Of a stretch of 64,000 nt of DNA, positions 1-10,134 are shown piece after piece. The notes under the pieces are model-generated. The model was not told the DNA's origin. It was given only the letters and a program-made list of their open reading frames with translations, and did not search any database. Location: contig QCDC01000007.1 of NCBI GenBank assembly GCA_003278805.1, positions 1 to 64,000 of the forward strand, read 5' to 3'. A program made the translations under genes and the position numbers. Every line of letters begins with the position of its first letter. The stretch's first letter is position 1. This DNA comes from Pelagibacteraceae bacterium AG-349-L17. GTDB taxonomy: Bacteria > Pseudomonadota > Alphaproteobacteria > Pelagibacterales > Pelagibacteraceae.

Positions 1-479
1 TTTATTTTTGAACCAAATTCTTCTTTTACATCAGATGGTTTAACTGAACTTAATCTTGAGGATATATTTGCACTAGGTGCCGCTACCGGATAATCTAAAT
101 TTTTTAATAAATTTCTTAACAATTTATGTTTAGGGAAACGTACGGCAATACTCTTTTTATTATTAGTCACAAATTTTGAAATTTTTGAGTTATTTTTTAA
201 TTTCAGAACGTAAGTTATCGGACCGGGAGAAAATTTTTTGTAAAGTTTCACTAAATTATCATTTATATCACAGTCTTCTTTAAGTCTTTGAATATCGTAA
301 TAATGGACAATTAGAGGATTTTTTAATGGTCTTTTTTTAAGACTAAATATTTTCTTAACTGCACTGTTCGAGTAAGCGTTTGCAGCCAATCCATAAACAG
401 TTTCTGTTGGAACCGCTACACAATGATTATTATCTAAATACTTTTTTGCTTTTTTGATATTTGATTGAATAGATTTCAT
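1..479 (-). CDS. tsaC: Threonylcarbamoyl-AMP synthase (Sua5/YrdC/TsaC family), C-terminus truncated by window edge
   Basis: Manual reverse-strand translation from ATG at 479: MKSIQSNIKKAKKYLDNNHCVAVPTETVYGLAANAYSNSAVKKIFSLKKRPLKNPLIVH..., containing the Sua5/YrdC-type PTETVYGLA and KKRPLKNPL motifs; ORF runs off the window. Confidence 0.9.
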   Translation of the reverse strand, partial: MKSIQSNIKKAKKYLDNNHCVAVPTETVYGLAANAYSNSAVKKIFSLKKRPLKNPLIVHYYDIQRLKEDCDINDNLVKLYKKFSPGPITYVLKLKNNSKISKFVTNNKKSIAVRFPKHKLLRNLLKNLDYPVAAPSANISSRLSSVKPSDVKEEFGSKI

Positions 480-499
480 GTATTAATAATTATTATTAT

Positions 500-748
500 A
501 TGAAAGATAAAATATTACCACTTGATTATGATCAGTATTCAGTTGAGGAGCTTACAGAAAAAGCAAATAAGATTATAGAGTCTCTAGAGAAGGAAAACGA
601 TTTAAACAATTCAGTTGACAATTATCAAGAACTTCTAAAATTAAATAATATTATTGAAAAGAAATTTCATAAAAATTTTAAATCTATTGGTGAAGAGACA
701 AATAAAAAGATTAAAGAGATAACTAAAAAAAATGAAAAAACAGCTTAA
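500..748 (+). CDS. xseB: Exodeoxyribonuclease VII small subunit
   Basis: 82 aa, SVEELTEKANKIIESLE...; position directly upstream of ispA-dxs is typical. Confidence 0.8.
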   Translation: MKDKILPLDYDQYSVEELTEKANKIIESLEKENDLNNSVDNYQELLKLNNIIEKKFHKNFKSIGEETNKKIKEITKKNEKTA

Positions 749-1604
749 TAAAATAGCCAAGGATACAAATATATTCCTTAAAAAATATATTAATTCACAG
801 AAATATTCTCAGCTAATGTCGCCCATGAAGTATGGTTTGTTTCCGGGTGGAAAAAAAATAAGATCTAAAATCTTAATCGACTTAGGGTCATTATTTTCAA
901 TAGATTATAAAACATTGATAATAGTTGGGTCGGCCGTTGAATGTATTCATGCTTATTCTCTTATTCATGATGATCTACCCTGCATGGATGATGATGATAT
1001 AAGAAGAGGAAAACCTTCAGCTCACATTAAATTTGGTGAGTCTACAGCAGTCCTAGCAGGAAATTCATTACTGACTTTAGCTTTTGAAATTTTATCAAGT
1101 CCTAAATTGAAATTAAATGAAAAGATAAAGATCAACCTAATCAAAAAATTATCAGAATGTTCAGGACATTTAGGAATAGCTGGTGGGCAATATTTAGATT
1201 TAAGTTATGAGAGAAAGAAAATATCAAGGAATAAAATATTAGAAATGGAAATAAAAAAAACTGGAATGTTGTTTAGTTTTTGTTGTGCAGCTCCAGCAAT
1301 AATTAAGAAAAAAACAATCCAAGAAATTAAATTTTTTGAAAATATTGGATCAAAAATTGGTCTATTATTCCAAATAGCTGATGATTTAATTGATCTCAAA
1401 AGTAATTCTAAGCAAGCTGGAAAAAAAACAGGAAAAGATCAAAAAAAAGGCAAGGCAACACTTATAAATTTAATAGGCTATGATGACTCACTTAATTATT
1501 GTGATAAGATAATAAAAGATATTAATAAGAATTTAAGAAAATATGGTTCAAGATCTGAAAAAATAAATGAAACATTAAGCTATATATTGAATAGAAAAAA
1601 ATGA
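732..1604 (+). CDS. ispA: Farnesyl/geranyl diphosphate synthase
   Basis: Prenyl synthase motifs [10 protein letters not shown] and DDLID; GGKKIRS. Confidence 0.92.
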   Translation: MKKQLNKIAKDTNIFLKKYINSQKYSQLMSPMKYGLFPGGKKIRSKILIDLGSLFSIDYKTLIIVGSAVECIHAYSLIHDDLPCMDDDDIRRGKPSAHIKFGESTAVLAGNSLLTLAFEILSSPKLKLNEKIKINLIKKLSECSGHLGIAGGQYLDLSYERKKISRNKILEMEIKKTGMLFSFCCAAPAIIKKKTIQEIKFFENIGSKIGLLFQIADDLIDLKSNSKQAGKKTGKDQKKGKATLINLIGYDDSLNYCDKIIKDINKNLRKYGSRSEKINETLSYILNRKK

Positions 1605-3517
1605 AAAAAAATTATCAATTTTTAAATAATATCAACTTTCCATCTGATTTAAGAAAAGTTTCTGAAAATAATTTACAAAAAGTAGCAGATGAGGTTAGGG
1701 CGGAAATGATAAGCGCTGTTTCAGAAACAGGAGGCCACCTTGGAGCTGGTTTGGGAGTTGTTGAATTGACAGTTGCACTTCATTATGTTTTTGATACCCC
1801 AAATGATAAATTAATATGGGATGTTGGCCATCAATCTTACCCACATAAAATTTTAACTGGAAGAAAAGATAAAATTAGAACTTTACGACAGGGTGATGGT
1901 TTATCAGGATTTACAAAAAGATCTGAAAGTGAGTATGACCCATTTGGAGCAGCACATAGTTCAACATCTATTTCATCTGCATTAGGAATTGCAGAGGCAA
2001 ATAAATTAGAAAATAAGTCTTCCAATGTAGTAGCTGTAATAGGTGATGGAGCAATTAGCGCAGGTATGGCTTATGAAGCCATGAATAATGCTGGGGCATC
2101 TAAAACAAAAATAATTGTTATTTTAAATGATAACGATATGTCAATTGCAAAACCAGTTGGAGCAATGAGGACTTACTTGGCAAAATTATTTACTGGTAAA
2201 ATATATTTTAGTCTTAGAGAAACCTTAAAATTAATTACATCTGCATTTTCAAAAAGATTTAGTGCTAAAGCAGGAAAAGCAGAAGATTTTTTCCGTTCAG
2301 CAGTTACTGGAGGTACATTGTTTAGTTCACTTGGTTTTTATTATGCAGGTCCTATAGATGGTCATGATTTATCAAGCTTAGTTCCAATTTTAAAAAATGC
2401 AAAAGAATCAAAACATGAGGGTCCTATAATGATTCATATCAAAACTCAAAAAGGAAAAGGTTATTCTTATGCAGAAAAAGCAAATGATCATTATCATGGA
2501 GTGTCAAAATTTAATGTTGAGACTGGCGAACAAGTAAAGAGCAAATCAAACCTTCCAACTTATACAAAAGTATTTGCAAACACGTTAGTTAAACATGCTA
2601 AAAAAGATAGCAAAATAGTAGGAATTACAGCAGCGATGCCGGGAGGGACTGGCATGGATATTTTTGGCAAGGAGTTTCCAAATAGAATGTTTGATGTTGG
2701 AATAGCCGAACAACATGCTGTAACTTTTGCAGCTGGTCTCGCAACCGAGGGATACAAACCATATGCTGCAATTTATTCTACATTTTTACAGAGAGCATAT
2801 GATCAAGTTGTCCACGATGTTGCCATTCAAAGTTTACCAGTAAGATTCGCGATAGATAGAGCAGGATTAGTTGGTGCTGATGGATCAACACATGCTGGTT
2901 CATTTGATATAACTTACTTATCAACTTTACCTAACTTTGTAGTAATGGCAGCAAGTGATGAAGCCGAACTTGTTAAAATGATTAATACTTCAGTAGACAT
3001 AAATGACAGACCTTCTGCAATTAGATATCCAAGAGGAACCGGAGTAGGTGTTGACCTCCCATCAATAGAAGAAAAAATTGAAATTGGTAAAGGGAGAGTC
3101 GTTCAACAAGGTACACAAGTTTGTATTTTAAACCTTGGCACTCGACTTGAGGAGTGCAAGTTAGCTGTAGAGGAATTAAAAGCAAAGGGAGTTTCAACAA
3201 CCTTGATAGATGCCAGATTTGCCAAGCCTTTAGACGAAGAACTTATAATAAAATCTGCTAAGGAACATGAGCTTATGATAACTATTGAAGAGGGATCAAT
3301 AGGTGGTTTCAGTTCTCATGTTAAAAATTTATTAGCTGAAAGAGGAGTATTTGACAAAGGTTTAAAATTTAGATCAATGACTTTACCAGATGAATTTATT
3401 GAACAAAATGATCCAAAAAAAATGTACGATAAAGCTGGATTAAACAGTTCTCAAATTTCTAAGAAAATTGCTGATATTTTGTTTCAAAAGGAAACAATAA
3501 GAGTTGTGAAAAATTAA
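1601..3517 (+). CDS. dxs: 1-deoxy-D-xylulose-5-phosphate synthase
   Basis: 638 aa; [50 protein letters not shown] motifs. Confidence 0.97.
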   Translation: MKKNYQFLNNINFPSDLRKVSENNLQKVADEVRAEMISAVSETGGHLGAGLGVVELTVALHYVFDTPNDKLIWDVGHQSYPHKILTGRKDKIRTLRQGDGLSGFTKRSESEYDPFGAAHSSTSISSALGIAEANKLENKSSNVVAVIGDGAISAGMAYEAMNNAGASKTKIIVILNDNDMSIAKPVGAMRTYLAKLFTGKIYFSLRETLKLITSAFSKRFSAKAGKAEDFFRSAVTGGTLFSSLGFYYAGPIDGHDLSSLVPILKNAKESKHEGPIMIHIKTQKGKGYSYAEKANDHYHGVSKFNVETGEQVKSKSNLPTYTKVFANTLVKHAKKDSKIVGITAAMPGGTGMDIFGKEFPNRMFDVGIAEQHAVTFAAGLATEGYKPYAAIYSTFLQRAYDQVVHDVAIQSLPVRFAIDRAGLVGADGSTHAGSFDITYLSTLPNFVVMAASDEAELVKMINTSVDINDRPSAIRYPRGTGVGVDLPSIEEKIEIGKGRVVQQGTQVCILNLGTRLEECKLAVEELKAKGVSTTLIDARFAKPLDEELIIKSAKEHELMITIEEGSIGGFSSHVKNLLAERGVFDKGLKFRSMTLPDEFIEQNDPKKMYDKAGLNSSQISKKIADILFQKETIRVVKN

Positions 3518-3523
3518 TTTAAG

Positions 3524-4606
3524 CTAACTACATTGGGCTTTATTCATTAAGTAGTGATCAAGTAAAACACAGTTCATCATAGCTTCACCAATTGGTACAG
3601 CTCTAATTCCTACACAAGGATCATGTCTACCTTTAACAGATATTGAAGTATTTTTCCCAAATTTATTTATTGTTTTTCTACTAGTTAAAATTGAAGATGT
3701 TGGTTTGACTGCAAAAGAAGCAATAATTTCTTGGCCTGTAGAAATTCCACCAAGAATTCCACCCGCTTTATTTGAATTGAAATTTAATTTATTTCCTTTT
3801 GAAGATATTTCATCTGAATTTTGTTCTCCACTTAATTGTGCTGAGTTCATTCCTGCACCAATATTTACACCTTTAACTGCATTAATACTCATTAGACCTG
3901 AAGCTATGTCAGTATCCAATTTTGAATAAATTGGAGCACCTAAACCAACTGGGACACCCCTTGCTCTTATTTCAATCACTGCTCCACATGAGGACCCTGA
4001 TTTTCTTACACCAAGCAAATATTTTTCCCATAATTTAATCATTGATTTATCTGGACAAAAAAATGGATTTTTTGAAATTACTTTATCGTTCCATTGATTT
4101 GTGTCACATCCAAGAATTCCTAGCTGAGTTACTGCACCAATTACTTTAAATTTTTTACCTAATTTTTTTTGAAGTACAACTTTAGCTATTGCACCAGCCG
4201 CAACTCTTGCTGCAGTTTCTCTAGCAGAAGATCTGCCACCACCTCTATAGTCTCTAATTCCATATTTTTTAAAATAAGTAAAATCTGCATGACCTGGCCT
4301 GAACTTATCTTTAATATTACTATAATCTTTAGATTTCATATCTTTGTTGTATATTATGAGAGAAATAGGTGTTCCTGTAGTTTTACCCTCAAATACTCCT
4401 GACAATATTTGAACTTTGTCATCCTCTTTTCTCTGGGTTGTAAATTTAGATTGTCCTGGTTTTCTTTTGTCTAATTCTATTTGAATATCTTGCTCTTTAA
4501 GATTTATGTTTGGAGGACAACCATCAACAATACAACCAATTGCAGGTCCATGAGACTCTCCCCAAGTTGTGAAACGAAATAGCTTTCCAAAAGTATTAAA
4601 TGACAT
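3524..4606 (-). CDS. aroC: Chorismate synthase
   Basis: [61 protein letters not shown]. Confidence 0.97.
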   Translation of the reverse strand: MSFNTFGKLFRFTTWGESHGPAIGCIVDGCPPNINLKEQDIQIELDKRKPGQSKFTTQRKEDDKVQILSGVFEGKTTGTPISLIIYNKDMKSKDYSNIKDKFRPGHADFTYFKKYGIRDYRGGGRSSARETAARVAAGAIAKVVLQKKLGKKFKVIGAVTQLGILGCDTNQWNDKVISKNPFFCPDKSMIKLWEKYLLGVRKSGSSCGAVIEIRARGVPVGLGAPIYSKLDTDIASGLMSINAVKGVNIGAGMNSAQLSGEQNSDEISSKGNKLNFNSNKAGGILGGISTGQEIIASFAVKPTSSILTSRKTINKFGKNTSISVKGRHDPCVGIRAVPIGEAMMNCVLLDHYLMNKAQCS

Positions 4607-4639
4607 TATTTATATTATATAGATTATTTTGTTTAAATT

Positions 4640-5266
4640 ATGAATCAAAAAAACTCTTTAGGTCTTAATAGTTGCTTTCTTGATATAGATGATCCAATTC
4701 ATTTATTTCATGAATGGATGGAGGAGGCAAAGAAAACTGAGCCAAATGATCCAAACGCTGTTGCTTTGGCCACATCAGATAAAAATGGCATTCCTTCAGT
4801 TAGAATGGTTTTACTTAAAGATTTCAACAAAGATGGATTTATATTTTATACAAATTTAAATAGTCAAAAAGGAAATGAATTAAAAGAAAATTCTTATGCT
4901 GCGATGTGTTTCCATTGGAAAAGTCTCCTAAGACAAATAAGAATTAATGGGAAGGTGTCATTAGTTTCTGATCAGGTTGCAGATGAATATTATTCATCTA
5001 GAGCGTATGAAAGTCGGATAGGAGCATGGGCTTCTAAGCAAAGTGAAGAATTAAATTCGCGAGAACAATTGTTAAAATCCATAAAAGATTACAAAAAAAA
5101 ATATAGCAACAAATCAGATGTACCAAGACCAAGTCACTGGTCTGGATGGATTTTATCTCCAGATAATATTGAATTTTGGCTAGATGGTGAGAACAGAATC
5201 CACGAGAGATTAAAATATAGTAAAGAGAACTCCGGGAAGTGGAAAAAGTCTTTATTAAGTCCTTAA
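4640..5266 (+). CDS. pdxH: Pyridoxamine 5'-phosphate oxidase
   Basis: PNAVALATSDKNGIPSVRMVLLKDF, FYTNLNSQKGNEL, SRIGAWASKQS, RIHERLKY. Confidence 0.95.
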   Translation: MNQKNSLGLNSCFLDIDDPIHLFHEWMEEAKKTEPNDPNAVALATSDKNGIPSVRMVLLKDFNKDGFIFYTNLNSQKGNELKENSYAAMCFHWKSLLRQIRINGKVSLVSDQVADEYYSSRAYESRIGAWASKQSEELNSREQLLKSIKDYKKKYSNKSDVPRPSHWSGWILSPDNIEFWLDGENRIHERLKYSKENSGKWKKSLLSP

Positions 5267-6276
5267 AAATTTCTTGATAAACTAAATGATGTTAATCTTT
5301 TAAGAATATTTTTTTCTTCAGAATCTTTAAATACACTTAGAGAATTTGAGGCTAAATTTATATAGTGCTGTGCTTTTTGATAGCATTCCTGAATTATTTT
5401 ATACTTATTTATAAGAGCAATAATTTCATTAAAGTTATCTTTTGTTCTTAATTCTTTTTTAAACATATTTGATAAAATTTTCTTTTCATCATTTCCTAAT
5501 TTTTGAAAAAGTAAAATTATTGGTAAGGTAATTTTTCCTTCAAAAAAATCTTGTCCAATTTTTTTACCAAATAGTTTGAGCTCAGCATTATAGTCTAGTG
5601 TGTCGTCAGCTATTTGAAAAGTTAATCCCAAGTTTCTTCCATAAAATTCTAAAGCATCTTTTTCTTTATTTTCTGCATCTGATAAAATTGCACCAACTTT
5701 AGTTGCCGCTGCAAATAACTCAGCAGTTTTAGCTGAGATTATCTTTAAATATGTTTCTTCCAGCATATCAACTTCACCTTTGTGTTGAAGTTGCAAAACT
5801 TCTCCTTGAGCAATTTTAGATGAAGTGGAAGATAATAACTTTAAAACTTCTAAATTTCCGTCTTCTACCATCATTTCAAAACATCTACTCAATAGATAAT
5901 CTCCTATTAAAACTGAAGAATGATTATCCCAAACTTTATTTAAAGTTTCTTTTCCTCTTCTAACAGTGCCTTCATCGATTACGTCATCATGCATCAACGT
6001 TGCACTGTGAATTAATTCAACACACGCAGCTAAATTTATATCTCTAGAGCCTTTAGAGTAACCGCATAATTTTGCACTACCCAATGTTAGTAAAGCTCTT
6101 AGTCTTTTTCCTCCAGTTTCTATGTGATAATCTGTCATTTTTTGAACTAGCTGTACGTCACTAGATAATTTTGATTTTATTTTTTCTTCGGTTAAAACAA
6201 GTTTTTCTTCAACTGAGTCTTTGAGCTGAAAATATGAATTATTTATCTGATTTTTAAGCTGGACAACTGTTCCCAT
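5263..6276 (-). CDS. ispB: Long-chain polyprenyl (octaprenyl/decaprenyl) diphosphate synthase
   Basis: GGKRLRALLTLGSAKLCGY, LIHSATLMHDDVIDEGTVRRG, FQIADDTLDY. Confidence 0.88.
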   Translation of the reverse strand: MGTVVQLKNQINNSYFQLKDSVEEKLVLTEEKIKSKLSSDVQLVQKMTDYHIETGGKRLRALLTLGSAKLCGYSKGSRDINLAACVELIHSATLMHDDVIDEGTVRRGKETLNKVWDNHSSVLIGDYLLSRCFEMMVEDGNLEVLKLLSSTSSKIAQGEVLQLQHKGEVDMLEETYLKIISAKTAELFAAATKVGAILSDAENKEKDALEFYGRNLGLTFQIADDTLDYNAELKLFGKKIGQDFFEGKITLPIILLFQKLGNDEKKILSNMFKKELRTKDNFNEIIALINKYKIIQECYQKAQHYINLASNSLSVFKDSEEKNILKRLTSFSLSRNF

Positions 6277-6390
6277 AATATTTCTAAATTATTATAATTT
6301 GTTTATATATATTACTTATCAATTGACGCACCAGTTTCTTCAATTATAAGTAGTCTTTATATTCAATAAATAATTCTATAAGACTTAACT

Positions 6391-7197
6391 ATGTTCTCTT
6401 TTTTTAAAAAGAAAAAAATTGTTGCTCACTTAAAATTAATTGGAGTTATTGGTAATGCTGGAAAATTTAAACAAGGTATTGATTTTGCAGGTCAAGAACA
6501 ACTAATTAAAAAAGCTTTTTCTCTGAAAAAAGCAACATGTGTTGCTATATCAATCAATTCTCCAGGAGGATCACCAGTTCAATCTCATTTAATCTACAGT
6601 TTTATTAGACAACAAGCAAAAAAACACAAAAAAAAAGTTATTGTATTCGCTGAAGACGTAGCAGCTTCTGGAGGTTATTTGATTTCTTGTGCTGGGGACG
6701 AAATTTATGCAAATTCAAGTTCAATAATTGGATCTATAGGAGTGATATATTCTTCTTTTGGATTTACTGAGTTGATAAAAAAAATTGGGGTTGAAAGAAG
6801 AGTTCATACCGCTGGTAAAAACAAAAGTACACTTGATCCATTTTTAGAGGAAAAAAACGAGGATATTGAAAGATTAAAAAATATTCAATTGGATCTTCAT
6901 AAGGACTTTATAGAAGTTGTTGAAAAAAGCAGAGGATCAAAATTAAACAAATCTGATGTAGAACTTTTTTCAGGTGAGTTTTGGTCAGGCAGTAAAGCAA
7001 AAAATTTAGGATTGATTGATGGAATAGGTAATGCACACGAAATATTAAAAGATAAATTTGGTGAAGATGTAATTATTAAAAAATTTGAAAAATCAAAAGG
7101 ATGGTTAAGTCAAAAACTTTCTTCATCCAGCAATCAAGTAGATCAAATAGCAAGTATTTTAGATGAAAGATCAATTTGGCAAAGATATGGCTTTTAA
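6391..7197 (+). CDS. S49-family serine peptidase (SppA/SohB-like)
   Basis: [58 protein letters not shown]. Confidence 0.88.
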   Translation: MFSFFKKKKIVAHLKLIGVIGNAGKFKQGIDFAGQEQLIKKAFSLKKATCVAISINSPGGSPVQSHLIYSFIRQQAKKHKKKVIVFAEDVAASGGYLISCAGDEIYANSSSIIGSIGVIYSSFGFTELIKKIGVERRVHTAGKNKSTLDPFLEEKNEDIERLKNIQLDLHKDFIEVVEKSRGSKLNKSDVELFSGEFWSGSKAKNLGLIDGIGNAHEILKDKFGEDVIIKKFEKSKGWLSQKLSSSSNQVDQIASILDERSIWQRYGF

Positions 7198-8068
7198 AAC
7201 AAAAAAAGAAAAAAAAAAAATTCAAACATTCCAAGATACAATTTTAAATCTTCAGAAATTTTGGAGTAAAAAGGGATGCATTATTCTTCAGCCTTATGAT
7301 ATGGAGGTTGGCGCAGGAACTTTTCATCCAGCTACTACCCTAAGATCACTTGGAAATAAACCATGGAAAGCAGCTTACGTACAACCATCAAGAAGACCTA
7401 CAGATGGAAGATATGGAGATAATCCAAACAGGCTGCAACACTATTATCAATTTCAAGTTTTAATAAAACCTTCCCCTGAAAATATAAAAAAACTTTATTT
7501 AAATAGTTTATCTACTATAGGAATAGATCATAATGATCATGATATAAGGTTTGTTGAAGATGATTGGGAAAGTCCAACATTAGGTGCTGCAGGATTGGGA
7601 TGGGAAGTATGGTGTGATGGAATGGAAATTACTCAATTCACCTATTTTCAACAAATGGCTGGATTTGATTGTAAACCTATATCAGTTGAAATCACTTATG
7701 GTTTAGAAAGAATTTGTATGTTCACTCAAAAAGAAAAAAACGTTTATGATTTATTGTGGAATGATGAAGGCGTAAAATATCAGGAAGTATTTCATCAAGC
7801 TGAAAAAGAATTTTCAGCATACAATTTTGAACACGCGAATGTTGAAACACTTTTGAAAATGTTTGAAATGCATGAGTCCGAGGCAAAAGATTTGGTAGAA
7901 AAAAAAGTTTCTTTACCAGCATATGATCAATGTTTAAAAGCCAGTCACGTGTTTAATATTTTAGATGCAAGAGGTGCAATTAGTGTTGCACAAAGAGCAG
8001 GTTATATCGCTAGAATAAGAGATATTACAAAATCTGCAGCAGGTGTTTGGTTAGATAGTCAAAAATAA
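7187..8068 (+). CDS. glyQ: Glycyl-tRNA synthetase alpha subunit (start re-assigned to ATG 7187, MAFKTKK...)
   Basis: [43 protein letters not shown]; the longer track ORF from 7163 extends further into the S49 gene. Confidence 0.95.
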   Translation: MAFKTKKEKKKIQTFQDTILNLQKFWSKKGCIILQPYDMEVGAGTFHPATTLRSLGNKPWKAAYVQPSRRPTDGRYGDNPNRLQHYYQFQVLIKPSPENIKKLYLNSLSTIGIDHNDHDIRFVEDDWESPTLGAAGLGWEVWCDGMEITQFTYFQQMAGFDCKPISVEITYGLERICMFTQKEKNVYDLLWNDEGVKYQEVFHQAEKEFSAYNFEHANVETLLKMFEMHESEAKDLVEKKVSLPAYDQCLKASHVFNILDARGAISVAQRAGYIARIRDITKSAAGVWLDSQK

Positions 8069-10134
8069 TGTCAGAGTTTTTTTTAGAATTATTTAGTGAA
8101 GAAATACCTTCAAATCTTCAACAAAATTTAAGGGTAGATTTACTTAAAAGTTTTAATGATTTTTTTTTAGAAAAATCAATTTTATTTAAAAAAAACTCAT
8201 CATACTCAACACCAAACAGACTGGTGGTATTGTTTGAAGGTGTTCAAAAAAATGTTGTATTAAAATCTGAGGAAATTAAAGGCCCAAATATCAAGTCACC
8301 AGAGGTAGCACTAAAGGGGTTTGTGAGGTCAAATAAAATCGTAAAAAAGGATCTCTACCAAAAGAAAACCGACAAAGGAGAATTTTATTTTTTCAAGACA
8401 AAATCAAAAAAATTGCACACACATGAATTGCTAGAGGAATTCATCCCAATATTGTTAAGTAAAGTTCAATGGAAAAAATCAATGTATTGGGGAACTTTTG
8501 ACCTAAATTGGGGGAGACCGTTAAAATCAATTCTAGCTGTGTTTGATAAAAAAAAATTAAATTTTAATTTTCATCACCTAACATCTTCTAACTCAACTTT
8601 TATTGATAAAGAATTTGAGGAAAATAAAAAGTCATTCTTAGAATTTAAAAATTATAAAAGTTTTTTTAAAAAAATTGACATTATCGTTGATCACAACGAA
8701 AGAAAAAAGTTAATAGAAAAAAAATTCAACAATCTATTAAAAAATAAAAATATTAAGATTCAACATAATCCTAGATTGCTAAATGAGGTTGTAGATTTAA
8801 CAGATCAACCAAATATCCTTCTTTGTGAATTTGATAAGAAATTTTTGAATATTCCAAAAGAAATATTAATTATTACTATGCAATATCATCAAAAATATTT
8901 CCCTATATTTGATAATAAAGAAAATATTACCAATGAGTTTTTAGTGGTTGCAAACAAAAAAGATAAAAAAGGATTAATTAAATTAGGAAATGAAAGAGTG
9001 GTTGAAGCGAGATTAAGTGATGCAGAATTTTTTTGGAAAAAAGATAAATCTCAAAATATGGTTAAAAAAGTTACTGATTTAAAATCAATGAATTATTTTA
9101 AAGGATTAGGAAGTTATTTTGATAAAGCCCAAAGAATGAGAAAATTGGGTGGAATGATATCAGATGAACTTTTAATCAGTAAAGAAAAAGTTGAATTGTC
9201 AGCATCAATTTGTAAAGTTGATTTATTATCAGAGTTAGTGGGTGAATTCCCAGAACTCCAAGGTGTGATGGGAGGTTATTTTGCTGATGCACAAGGTTTT
9301 GATAAAGATTTGGCTTTGGCCATAAGTGAGCAATATTTACCCGCAGGTTCTGGTTCAAGAGTCCCCAAGAAACCATTTAGTATAGCTCTTTCTTTGGCTG
9401 ATAAGATAGATACTTTGGTTGGTTTTTTTGGTTTAAATCAAAAACCAACAAGTTCTAAAGATCCATATGCTCTACGAAGATTAGCATTAGGAGTAATAAG
9501 AATAATAGTTGAAAATAAAAAAGATTTTAAAATAAAAGATTTAATTAATTATTCTTTAAGCCTGTATTTAGATCAAGGTTTTGAAATTGATAATAAATCT
9601 TTACAAAATGAATTATCAGATTTTTTAATGGATAGATTAAAATATCACATGAAGGAAGAAAATATTAGAAATGATATAATTCAAGCATCAACCAGTTCTT
9701 TTAATTTAGATCAATCTGTTATTATTTTTAATAAAGCTAAACATTTAAATAAAATTATTAACAAACCAGATGGCTTAGATATTATTGCAAGCTATAAAAG
9801 AGCTTCCAATATTTTAGACGGTGCATTAAAAAATAATAAAATAGAATTATCAAATACAACTGACCCTGGTATTTTTAAAACTGAGTTAGAAAAAAACTTA
9901 TTTAAAAAAATTAGTGAATTAAGAAAATATTTTTCGGGCATTAATAAAGATGAAAATTATGTTCAAACATTGGACAATTTAGCTAGTGTTAAAAGTGAGG
10001 TTTTTGATTTTTTTGATAATGTAATTGTGAATGAAGATGATCCGGTTATAAAGAAGAATAGGTTAGAGCTAATCCAAATGATGTGTAAAACGTTCAATAA
10101 TTATGTTAATTTTTCTTTAATCGACTCCCATTAA
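8068..10134 (+). CDS. glyS: Glycyl-tRNA synthetase beta subunit
   Basis: FLELFSEEIPSNLQ, VVEARLSDAEFFWKKD, DLLSELVGEFPELQGVMGGYFA, DPYALRRLALGVIRI. Confidence 0.96.
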   Translation: MSEFFLELFSEEIPSNLQQNLRVDLLKSFNDFFLEKSILFKKNSSYSTPNRLVVLFEGVQKNVVLKSEEIKGPNIKSPEVALKGFVRSNKIVKKDLYQKKTDKGEFYFFKTKSKKLHTHELLEEFIPILLSKVQWKKSMYWGTFDLNWGRPLKSILAVFDKKKLNFNFHHLTSSNSTFIDKEFEENKKSFLEFKNYKSFFKKIDIIVDHNERKKLIEKKFNNLLKNKNIKIQHNPRLLNEVVDLTDQPNILLCEFDKKFLNIPKEILIITMQYHQKYFPIFDNKENITNEFLVVANKKDKKGLIKLGNERVVEARLSDAEFFWKKDKSQNMVKKVTDLKSMNYFKGLGSYFDKAQRMRKLGGMISDELLISKEKVELSASICKVDLLSELVGEFPELQGVMGGYFADAQGFDKDLALAISEQYLPAGSGSRVPKKPFSIALSLADKIDTLVGFFGLNQKPTSSKDPYALRRLALGVIRIIVENKKDFKIKDLINYSLSLYLDQGFEIDNKSLQNELSDFLMDRLKYHMKEENIRNDIIQASTSSFNLDQSVIIFNKAKHLNKIINKPDGLDIIASYKRASNILDGALKNNKIELSNTTDPGIFKTELEKNLFKKISELRKYFSGINKDENYVQTLDNLASVKSEVFDFFDNVIVNEDDPVIKKNRLELIQMMCKTFNNYVNFSLIDSH

